In this document: positions 46,701 through 58,700 of the stretch, piece after piece
How positions within the stretch are numbered: the first letter of the stretch is position 1
How the letters are laid out: each line of letters begins with the position of its first letter
From: Leptidea sinapis
Lineage: Eukaryota > Arthropoda > Insecta > Lepidoptera > Pieridae
Direction: 5' to 3'
Assembly: GCF_905404315.1 (NCBI RefSeq)
Contig: NC_066312.1
Location: 18,029,001 to 18,093,000 of the forward strand
Length of the DNA stretch: 64,000 nucleotides
Translations under genes and position numbers: made by a program
The notes under the pieces: model-generated
What the model saw: only the letters and a program-made list of their open reading frames with translations
Databases searched by the model: none
Told to the model about the DNA's origin: nothing

Positions 46701-49700
46701 TTTGAGCCACTCGAATTAATTCTCGCACCTGGGTTGTGTGGGTAAGGAACATACTCGAATGTTTTTTATGACAGTAAGGGACGAGACGAGCAGGACGTCC
46801 AGCTGCTCGTCATAGATACGCCCTGCCCATTGCAATGCAGTGCCGCTCAGTATTCTTGCAAAACCCAAAAAGTCTGAGCGCCACTACAATTGCGCTCGTC
46901 ACCTTGAGATATAAGATGTTAAGTCTCATTTGCCCAGTAACTTCACTAGCCTATACATTATTGCTTCACGGCAGAAATAGGCACCGTTGTGGTACCCATA
47001 ATCTAGCCGGCATTCTGTACAAAGGAGCCTCCCACTGATGAAATGAAGGTTTTCCCACAGGGAAAACCTTCCAAGCGTGTTACGAGCTATTAGAGCCCTT
47101 TAGGTTCTATGTTTTTTGAGGTACGTATGAAGTATCAACGTGTAAACACCGTTCCTTAAGAACAATACTGTAGAGTAACGCAACGCATTCTGATTGTAAC
47201 AACAATAGCGCTAGTCCTGTTATGTATCAGTGTAAGTGCCGTTTACATATTTTATAACAGCCACATGAACCATTCCTCTCAAGTACCAAGTCTCAGTGTG
47301 ACGGACGCAGAGTGATTTCATAGACAGTACGCTCAGTTATTCCCAAAAATAATTTCTTTGTACGCTGTCTTAGGCGCTATGACGTGCAGCAACTTAGAGC
47401 ATAGACTACCAGAGTGAGATAGAAAAAGAAAGTTAATCTTAAGCTTGGCATTAGATCCTTAGTATTTTAAATAATAAACTACTAGCTTTGAAAGATTAAA
47501 ATTGGTTATGTACTTAGTATATTGACACTAAATATGTTAAGGTCACGTATTATATATAAAATAATCCAATTCATTACAAATACTTTTAAGAAACTTTTAA
47601 AAACACACATTTTAAAGGAATTTTTGTAAACACTGTCAATTGTTTGTATTGTGTCATTTAGTATTTTTTTTTTTGTGTAATTAAATAAAATAAATATTAA
47701 AAATTATAAGATATATGGTTCCCCGTAAGTAGGTAGTTTCAATCACTTAGATAGTAGATGGTATTTTGGTCATTATTTTTAATTTATGTTCTATTATTAA
47801 GTATAAGTAGCATATATGTTTTTTTTTTGCCTGTTACTAGTACATTAATACATAGGCATATAATCAAATTTTTATACTGTGATAATCATAATATTATCTC
47901 CAGGAACAAACATAAACTTGTTATGCTTACTACTCAGTAAGTCTTTTAAAGAAAACTATAACGTAAATGACATTCTTACTGATTGGAGGGACTGCCCTCA
48001 GGCTTTTTAAATAATATATTGTAACGAAATTTCATATAAAAAAAAGTAAAATCCCGCTCATTTTCTTATATTCGAATGTATGGTGGTTTTTGACGTTCAA
48101 TAAGTGTTTTATAATCCCATTTTCAATGAAAATATTTGAATTTGATTGATATTAATGAGTGAGTGAACAGGTAAGACACGTTCCAACATACAAACAAATA
48201 AATGAATAATCAATAGGAAAAGGGATAACAGGGATTGTATGCACGTAACTGTTTGCGCCTTTTAAAATGTTTCAAAATGTTACGTTTTCCACGCAAGAAT
48301 TTTGCTCGTAAATATGGTCAGGCGCTTCATTATGCTTTGAAAACGATGATGCGCGAACGGCGACGTTGCCAGAGCGTACATATGCACATACAGAATGTCT
48401 GCCTACATTTTCCTATCATCACGCGTGTGGTACTATTAGTTTTCAATATGTGTAATATTAGTTCCAGGCGTTGTCTGTCTTTTACTACTTTGTTACGTAG
48501 ATGGCAGACGGGCGGCCGTTTGATAGTAATTAGTTGTCGCTATATTATATTGACTTAAGGATTATCAGCTAACTGCCTTAAGCCTAGGTGAGGCTTAAAA
48601 TAAACGAGTTTTTATCACATCAATGATAATTACGATATATAACTTATTGTGTTATTTTAATTTTTAAAGTTCTCGACAAAAGTTTTTTAACTGTGAATTT
48701 CTCATTCTATTCTTATCACAATAATTTGCACCTAAAGAAGCGGAATTTAAAAATAAAGTTATACTGGGTTAGTTTTTAGTTAGTTATTTTTTTATCATGT
48801 AAGAATGCAAATTTTATATTGTATTTTATTCGACATCGCCTGTCAACGAAAAGTCGGACTGATTAAAGAAAATGTTATACCAAATTATAAAAAGTCTAAT
48901 TTTGTTATGTAATTTATTATTTTAATTGAACATCTTTATTGTTTTATTGTTACAGTTAGATGATGCTACGCTGCAAGTTTTCAAGGACGGCGACTATGGG
49001 CCTTATTTGGACATTGATTCCACTCTTGCTGAACAAGATGAGGAGCTGGAAGGCTTACAAGACAAGTAAGTTATTTGGTACTGAGCTATCAAAATAAAAT
49101 CACAATTAATTCCAATATAGAAATAAAAAATCCCATAAATTTAAGTCAACTATTTCACAAATTCATATATATTTTTTCATAATTATATTCAATAAATTAA
49201 GGTAATAATTATGAAGATCATATATCCCAGGTCCCAGTTTTAAGGTGGATTTGGGTATTCAACAATTAAATAGTGACTCAATCAATTAAATAGACTTTCC
49301 TGTGGTTCCTAAATGATAAGGCAACAAAACCATTGCCTGCTTATAGACCCGCCCGTGTATGCATGCCTGGTAGCATTATATGCAATGGTAGTTAAAACAT
49401 AGACAAATGCTCCAATTAGTTACTATTTGACACATAATGTAAACAAACAGATTTGCTCAAAATGGTCATTGTGTCTATAAAAACAAATGTCATTTTCAAT
49501 ATAACTCTATTGGAATTGTTTAAACCTAAATAGCTATTGATACTAACCACCTAGAAAGCCAAACATAAAGGCCTTTCCAACGATATATTATGGGGGACAT
49601 GCTCGTAGTTTCCCTGCGGGAGATCGAATGAGAAATGAGGAGATCCGTAAGAGAAGTAAAAAAACTGAAGTGGCAGTAGGCAGGTCACATATTTCGACGG

Positions 49701-52700
49701 ACAGATGGCAGATAAGTCAGACGCAGTGCTGGTAGGCACAAGATAGACCTACGATCTGGTCAAGATGGCCGAAATATCTTGGATGAGGGCAGCGCAAGTC
49801 GTGGAGATCTTTGGAGGAGGCCTTTGTCCAGCAGTGGACGTCTTCCGGCTGATATGATGACGATGATTATGGGGATCTGTACCAATATGGTTGCTGATGC
49901 AGAAAATTTGTAAAGTTTATACACCAGAGGGAGGCTAGGTTGTGGTAACCACACGGAGACCTTTTCTGCCGTGAAGCAGTAATGTGCAATCATTGTTTAT
50001 TGTGTGTCGGTTGGAAGAGTGCCGTAGCTAGTGAAATTACCAAACTAATTATACTTATCACCTTACGTCTCAAGTGACGGGCACAGTTGCGATACTGTAC
50101 AGAATTTTGTATTCAATCAAGAATGCTGAGTAGCACTGCATTCCAATTTGTGTGCCCATCTCATCTCGTCACTTCTCATACAAAAAAAAAACATTCAAGC
50201 ACCAATAGCAAGCTTTTTCTATACGGCTTTACAAATTGATTGACCTTAAGTAGTAGATTTCTATCAGGGGGTTGCTTCATTGCACAGGATGCCGGATTAG
50301 ATTAATGGTGTACAACGGCGCCTTTTTCTGCTGTGAAGTGAATGTGTAAGCATTATTGTGCTTCGGTCTGAAGGGCACCGTAACTACTGAAATTTCTGGG
50401 CAAATGAGACATGGCATTTACATTACCATCAGCTGAACATCGAACTCGTCTCGTCCGTTATTGTCATAAAAAACCAACAACACCTGTTCGCGATTTCATC
50501 TGTAATAAGGCTTCTTTTGTAACAAAAACCTTGGCTACTCGACAGAAACTTACCAGTTGTTTTTTTTAAATATCTATACCCTGATCAAAACATGTGGTAA
50601 GAGAAGTTAATTTTATATAGCTCTGCTTCAATTTAAAAAGTGGCATACGAGCTATATGATACCATGTTACAAAACCATTCGAAAACTCATAATTACTTCA
50701 TTACTCATTGAAGAATCTCTCATGTTTCTAATAAGCTTTTGGTTTCAATTAAGTTTACCGTAAATGGTGATACTTAAACGGTGTATTTAAAGTGTTCTTT
50801 TAATTATGTCTAAGCACGATAGCAGATTTAGGAGACATTTAACAGCTGTTAAAGGTTATATTTGATTTAATATTGACCGTTTATTTGCATAATGTTGCGG
50901 AACGGTACAGCAAAAAATTTTGATTTGATTGTATTTGCAATTAGAATTCTCGATTTGTACAAAGCCCTTGTGTTTTTGAGTTATTTTTGAATTCCAATTG
51001 CAATCCCTAGTTCCTACACGGTCTTGATCGCCCCCTTCTACTAGGGAAGTGTAAAATTATCTGATACTATGAAAAATACGGGACGTCGTTCATTAGTGTG
51101 AGCTATTGCAGTCAGTACAGTATAGTATTCAGCTGATATAAATTCATAATTTCACATTCAGTATGGAAAATCATGTTATTTAATTATATTTTTTTTTTTC
51201 AGTCGTAAGAACGCCCTCGTATTACGCACCCAGCTTTCTGTCCGAGTTCACGCGATAATTGGTAAGCTTATAACTATTTATTATTACTGAATCCTACATC
51301 ATTTATAGTAAGGCAAATTAATCTCAATAATTTAAATAATCCATAATATTTAAATGTTATTTTGTCTAATTGTTTACAATGCTCACTTCATAGTATTTAA
51401 TGCATGTCTCTTATAAATTATATAATTCTATTACAAGCATATTATAAAACCCTGTTTAATAATAATATAAATTTCTAGGATTATAAATAAATTCTGATCA
51501 AAAAGAGTGAAAAATTAGACAGTCTCGTAAAAATGAAGCATCAAAGTTTGGTAGTCATACTTATGGAATGCATATTTTAAAATGAGATAAATAAATTAAG
51601 ATAAATTTATATTTATTTCAGAACGGCTTATTAATTCACAAGGAAAAGATCTCAGGAGAGCCCTGTTCGCTGTTAAACAAATGATGCAGTCGGATAAAGA
51701 CCTGGTACATGAGTTTGTGGCTAACAATGGGCTCGATTGCCTCATGCAAGTCAGCGCTAAAGAAGATCAAACATACCTCGACTACGTATTGAGAACAGTG
51801 GGACAGGTACTTCCTCTTTTCAAATGACAATTAAATCAAACATCAGTTTGTTTAGTTTAACGGAAATGGGGGCGCTTCTACCGTTCTGACATTACATCCA
51901 CTTGATATAAAACTTTATGGAGTAAATTTCTCGAAAAAAACTCTTAAAATTTCTGCTTTACATAATATTGATACCATTATTTAATAATTGTTATAGATCA
52001 GTTTGTTTTTCTGCAACAACTTATTTTGTTGGCTATTATTTGATTAAAACTTGAGAGCTAAAGTCGTTATGGATGTTTCTATCGCTTGCATTTTCTTGGA
52101 AAATATGGCTATATAGTACATCTTTGGCTCCACCATAAATTGGCTCTGCAACAACCGTAGCAAGAGTCACACAACTTGAAGCGTCTTAAGAGGAAACATT
52201 AGCTGAAGTCTTTTTCAGATTTAAGAATTCAAAAATAACATACCGTCTCGCTACCGCAGGCGAGACAATCATCATTGCATTATAGACAACTGTAGCTCTC
52301 ACTAAAAATCGCGAGTTAAAATCTCAACACCACAATTACCATACAATATATATAATACATACAATTACACAATTACCACAATTACCTTCTCCAATTATGA
52401 ACCTAAAATTTAAATGAAATTTTGGAAACCGAATGAGAAGGAAATATTTGTATACTAGATCTCTGAATGCGACATACGTACAATTAAGCCGTTTAAAGCA
52501 CTTTTTGAATTACAAGAGTGAGACAAATAACGATATTATTGATCTAATTTGATAATAATTTTAAGAAAAAAGTCGAGAATGTTTGTATTGAAAAATGGCG
52601 TCTAATGTTTCGTGTTAAGACGTTCTCTCATTATGAGTGACCACACATTAGAAATTCACAAGTTGGTATAAGCCTGTCAATCAGTCACAAACAGTTACAG

Positions 52701-55700
52701 ATTCATAGTTTTTCTTGTTTTATTGAACAGTTGCCATCCTGTGTAATGCATTGACCACATACTATAACAATTTTTTATTAATCGGTAAAAAAGTGAAAAC
52801 ACACGTTCTGTAGAAAAAAGTTGTAAAGAATGTAGGCAAAATATTGATTTGGTACTTTCAAAAATCCTATTCCTGTAACCGATTGCGAATAACTGATAGG
52901 CTTATATCGACTAGCGAACTATTAATGTGTGGTAACCGTAACGGAATATCCCCGTGATTTGTGCTTTCTCTGATATTTTCTTCATTAAATTTGTTGTCTA
53001 CAGATTCTAATTTACGTAGATGGGATGCATGGCGTAATGAATCATAAAGGTTGTATCCAGTGGTTATACTCTCGCATTGCTAGTAATTTTCGAATGATCG
53101 TAAAAACGACATTAAAGTTGCTGTCTATCTTTGTGGAATATACTGAAACGAACAGCCTCCTTCTCGTCGATGCTATAAATTTTGTGGACAAGTCTCATAA
53201 CCGGCCACCATGGTACAACGTCATGAAAATTTTACAAGATTTCGATGCGTCAGATACTGAACTATTAATATGTGCAATGAATCTCATTAATCTATGTTTA
53301 ATAAATATACAAGACAGAGATGTGTATTATGACCAGGTTGATGTTTTACAAGAACAAGGTATAGATGATATTATTCAAATGTACATGTCAAAACAAGGAA
53401 CTGACTTAGATCTTTTAAGACAATTACAAATATTTGATGCTGTGCTGTTATATGAAGATGGTGATGAAAGTGGTACTGCAATTAAGTGAGTTGACGGCAT
53501 ATATGAAATAAACACGATATTTGATTACAATAATTACAGTTAGATTATACTTTACTTTATTGTTACAGACAATTAGATGAGTCTATAATTAAATCAATGA
53601 GAAGGCGAAGTTTAAGTATAACCAATACAGACAGACGAAAATCAAAAAAGTATCAAGTAAAGGAGAAAGGTAAGCTAGAAATGTAATAGTGATGTTTGGA
53701 AGAATTGTATGCATGTAGTTTTCTATATTTCTATAGTTTTGTGTGAATTTTGAATAGAAAATAGAACTTTAATATTTTGTACTAACTTTAACTTTATGAT
53801 CACTCTCATTAATAGGCTTCTACAAGCGAGGCTACAATAATACACTCTAACCGGACAGATGAAATATATTACAAACAGAAGTAAATAGAGTATTTTGAGC
53901 ATGGGTACCTTCAAAAAGAGCGCGTACACATTCCTAAACAATTCCTCTGGTGTTCCAAGATGTGGGCGGCGGTTATTACTTAACACCAGGTGACCCGTAT
54001 GCTCTTTTATCCTCCTTTTCCATAAAAAACAACAGTCGATTCTTTCCTAATTTATCGCATAAGTTTCATCCTCAAAGAGTTTCACATTAATCAAATACTT
54101 CTAATAATAATCAATGAGTTTACAATACATGTAGCTCATTGAATTCATCCGAATAAATTCGAAACAAAAGCTTACTACAACGAAACTTAAACAAAGAGTA
54201 GTACCTGAAAGTCGCGACCGATCAACCAGCATATGAATAAACCTGATTAATTTTTTTGCAAACCACCAATTAGTGTACATACACGCAGCTACGATGAAGA
54301 AATGTAAACCACGTCCAACAAACCAGATAAATTAATACCACGACTATTCCGCCATGATTGAACGATTAAGAATAAGTGACCAAATTCTTTCCACTGGTAT
54401 AATATAATCGATTCACTGAAAGGACAAAACCGTACAATATTCTATATTAGTTTAATGAGATTCCATTCATTGTAATATGATCAGGCGCCTCACCACTCAA
54501 CCTCAACCTAAAGTTATAAAAAACGTTACATTTTATCCCATTAAATTATATATATGAATTGGACTCTTGACAGAAAGACAAACTCTTCACGTAGTGATCT
54601 CAAAGCGTATTTTTTAATTTATCCCTATTACTATTTCCCGCTGTACGCCCGTTTGTCCAAGAAAATCGGTGTGTGCTTTGTACCACACAATAGAAATAAA
54701 AATTGAACATAACATTTTCATCTTTATGGTCTCTTGTTTTTTTTTAAACAAACTAAATCGTGTGTTTAAGGCGGACTCGCACTTGTCCGATTTTCTATTT
54801 TAAATCGAGGTTCATAAGCCTTACAATATATAAATAGGAAGTGCATTAACTAGAGCAGGGTTCATTCATTGATTCATTTTATCTAAACTCTCACAGCAAT
54901 CATCCAGTCCCCTCGGCACATTCTAAACACTAGAATACAATGATTATCAAAACTATTTCATTAACTATCAAAATTTTGCTCGGGTGTTTGTTAATTTAAG
55001 ATTCAGATAGTCATTATCTGAGTTGCTTTATTTTGATTCTTTTTAAATAATGTATTAGCAATGTTTTAATGTTTAAGAATAAATTATAGCTGTTGAATTT
55101 GAAAATTAATTTTCTCGCGTAATTCTAATTCATTTTGAGCAATAAAAATAGCGGACGCTTTTGCTTAATTTTTATGGTATATGACATGAAACAGAAACTA
55201 AAATTGACTAATAATACAATCAAAAATTAACAATACAAACAATAATATATATACTAGCTGTTCTCTGCGTAGACGTAGGTCTATCCCGACATGTTAATAT
55301 ACTTATTACATGACTTTGTTTGTCCAGTATAATGACATTTACCATAATTATTGCGGTGTTTGTTTATATTTGGTTGAAGACTGCTGGGTTGCGTGAAGTC
55401 GCAACCAATGCTAATCTACCTCCTTATCAATATTGATAAGATGTAATAGATAAGTAGAGGGCACTTTTGTAATTGAGCCTCCTACAAAATGATAAATAGA
55501 ATTGAGTAATACTTTAAAATATGGAATTTTAAATAATCCATTTGACAGCAATGAAACTCGGAACTAAATTGTTGAGTATATATACAGGGGTGATAATTTA
55601 AAAAAAATACTAAGTATAACTATTAAGTACGATAAAAATATATTCAAGGGTATTTAGTGAAAGACTCCTGGATAAATTATAAGTACTTAGTTTTGTTATG

Positions 55701-58700
55701 ATAATTTTAAAGGCAATTTACAATTACTACAAGTAACAGCCCTATTATTAATTAATAACTTATAAACAATACCTACTTTAAGAATTATATTTATTAAGTT
55801 TAAATTGGCATTTTGTCTGATATATTAAGTAAGAAGGGAAAACGAAAATGTAGGTACAAAACAATTATCAATAACCTAACATAAAAATATATGGTTATGA
55901 TGAGTTGAGCAACAGGTACGTTTTTGTAGTGGGTAAAGTAAAATTCAATGGAGATTGCTAAGTACCTTTTCAATAGCCTCACACTGTCGGCTACACCCGT
56001 GACATTTACTGTACTTATGTACACCAATCGATTTTAAAGTAGTTAAAGACGGTCAAGTGAGAAATGTGATTAGATTTATTATTAGAAAATACAATTGGGT
56101 ATTAATTAAATGAAATCATTATTATTATATCACGTTGCTGCCAGGCGTTCCACAAACGCGTGTTTCCCAAGAAACTTATGCTTGACACAAAGTGATGAAC
56201 GATTAATTTTAACAGCTAATGACTTGCTTATTCTGTCCAGATGTCGGGTTTTCTTTTATTGTTTATGATATATACCAGTAGTATTTATCACCGAAACGGT
56301 GTGTTAACTGTTAACATGTTCATATTATTTACTTGTTAGGTACACTGGGGAGGCACACAGTTGATTGAATTTTCGCCATTAATTCCATTATATTAAAGTT
56401 AAAATTATGAAGGGGACTTTATTCTACATTTTTTACTCTTTTGAAACCTTGTGAAACTTCGAGTTAACGTAAGTTCAATTTGTAAGAATTTTATTTAATG
56501 CATCTTCATTGGTGGATCAATTAAACCTACTTAAACACTGTAAAGTGACGTATATATATATATTTCCCATATCCATATAATATACCTATGAAACTAGACC
56601 CTATACACGACTTCGTTCGCGTTGACATCACATTTTTTCAAAATTCCATTGCCTCTTTGCCAATTACTTTTGTTTACATTTTTTCCTAATATGTTAAGAT
56701 TCACTTTAAAAAAAAGAATAGATAAAGAAGGAAAGCTACAGCGGGCTACTATATTACTTATATGTCCTTATCACACTACTCACTTTGTATCTTATCTATA
56801 GGAAGAGTGATCATATTTAAGGTCCAAACCATTTAAGGTCCAATATACATAACCAACAATGATTATGTATATTGATGGTTTATAATATTATCTTCTGTAA
56901 CTTAAGAGTTGCTATTTTTGGTGAACCCATTTGCCGTAGAAAGTAATTTTACTTTGCCGTTTGCTTTTATTTAATTTATGTGCTTTTACTAACTATCAAC
57001 AGCGAATCAATCAAGTGTAAATAGCATGGAAACTGAAAATACTGTAACTAACGATATGAAACCAACACAAGAAAGAAAGATACTACCGTCAATCAGAAAC
57101 AACAGTGAGTGCATAGAAATAAAAACATCTATAAGAAAACGTCGCGATCGATTTGCTCGACAACATCACCATATAAATCAACAAGAAGAACTACTTAACA
57201 ACTTGAGTAATATTTATAATGGCTCATTGGGCACCAAAGCTGAAGAAAATCGTAATGGCCATAAATACGATATAAATGTCACAGAAACAAATAGATTCAC
57301 AGAAGATGCATCCTATAACAAAACGACAAAGTTTAACAATTTGCCGGATGTTTTAATAAATGGTTTGTTCATTTGCTAACCCACTAAACTTTATATTGAT
57401 TTTTCAAATCTTGCTTACTAAGTATCATTTATAGAGAATATAAAATATAGAAAAAAATACAAACATTGGTTATATGTCTTTCTTGTGTTTAATTTTTTTT
57501 ATGTTTATTAAACAGGAAACCAAAGATATACAAATGGTCTTACACAAAGGATGCAGAATGGTACGTTAGGTCATAGTGTTAACACAAATGATAATTTAGC
57601 AGCTGTACGTCAAAAACAAATTGACGTGACACCTGAGAAGGACGACAGAGTATTTCTTGTCAATCGGGAGAATAGATTTAAAGATATTTCCCAAAGATTA
57701 ACAAGCTCTTCAAATCATGTCTCCGAAGAAAAATCTAAATTGGCTGGGATAGTATCAAAAGCAAAAGAAGAACTTGCAAAATCACAATCGAAAGGTAATA
57801 TTTTGATGAACAATACACAAAACGATATAGTAGTAATATATATATATAGTAGCAATAGTATGCTAATGAGCCTATAATTAGTGTCATCTGGTTTTTCAGA
57901 AATAATCAAAAGTTCAACAATCGAGAAATCTTCCAAGTTGCACGAGATTAAAGTATCTGAAAATGACCTCCACTGGGAAGAACTACGGAAAACTTGCCTA
58001 AATCGAGAATTCCAACTGTGTGATCTAGATTTCTCAGATTTATTACAAGATTCTGATGATGACGTTATGTCATCTTCAGTAAATACAGCGAACGGTCCAC
58101 CGCCTCCTCCACCCTTTATGTTACCATCAGTTGGTCCTCCACCGCTCCCAGGATATTTCTTCCTAGCACCACCAGCCAACGGTTCGCAAAATCAGTCAAA
58201 CCTTGCGGAGGCGTCAATGGAGACTGATACTTCAACTATAAAGAAGAACAAGAAAACAGTTAAATTATTTTGGCGGGAAATTCAAGATAACCCAATACCA
58301 CCGACAGTAAGGCCCCGAGTGGGTGGATTTATTTGGGATGATTTACCTCAGGTCAATATTGATTCAGCTATGTTGGAGCACTTATTTGAATCGAGAACAA
58401 ATGATTTAATAATTAAGGTAAAAACATGTATACGATTAAATTAATGCTACTTTTTGTTAATTCGAATAATCACAGTAACTTTCAAATTGAGAGCAGAGTG
58501 CAATTACCAAACAAAAAAAATATTTAGCCATATTTATAAAAAAAATATATTTAATTTTGTTTTACATTAAATAACTTCTAATATATGCTTTTGTTGTTTT
58601 CATGTCCTGGCTGATGATCCTGATAGGAGGTATGTGGTAGAACTTTATTATTTTAAGTTTATTATTTTTATTATAATAATATTTAAGTAATGCATATTTT

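Larger units (their letters stand above)
40703..48955 (+). other. FHOD intron 1 (8.25 kb)
   Basis: Donor GTAAGT, acceptor TGTTACAG. No further exon of the gene was recognised inside. It holds LINE, RTE and other repeat copies, listed separately. Stretches between them (40703-41550, 42370-43210, 43530-44350, 45520-46770, 47070-47830, 48150-48955) are A+T-rich without recognised content. A 107-codon frame at 48235-48558 is not supported as an exon. Confidence 0.85.
49066..51202 (+). other. FHOD intron 2 (2.14 kb)
   Basis: Acceptor is a T-run ending TTTTCAG. Holds an RTE 3' end and two SINE/MITE-like copies in tandem. From 50476 to 51180 nothing was recognised. Confidence 0.85.

Noticed and set aside
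48235..48558. 107-codon plus-strand frame in intron 1, a possible extra exon
   Set aside because: Exons 1 and 2 join perfectly without it and it matches nothing known in FHOD.
57715..58179. 154-codon minus-strand frame rich in glycine
   Set aside because: Exact antisense of formin exons 8-9; the glycines are proline codons read backward.
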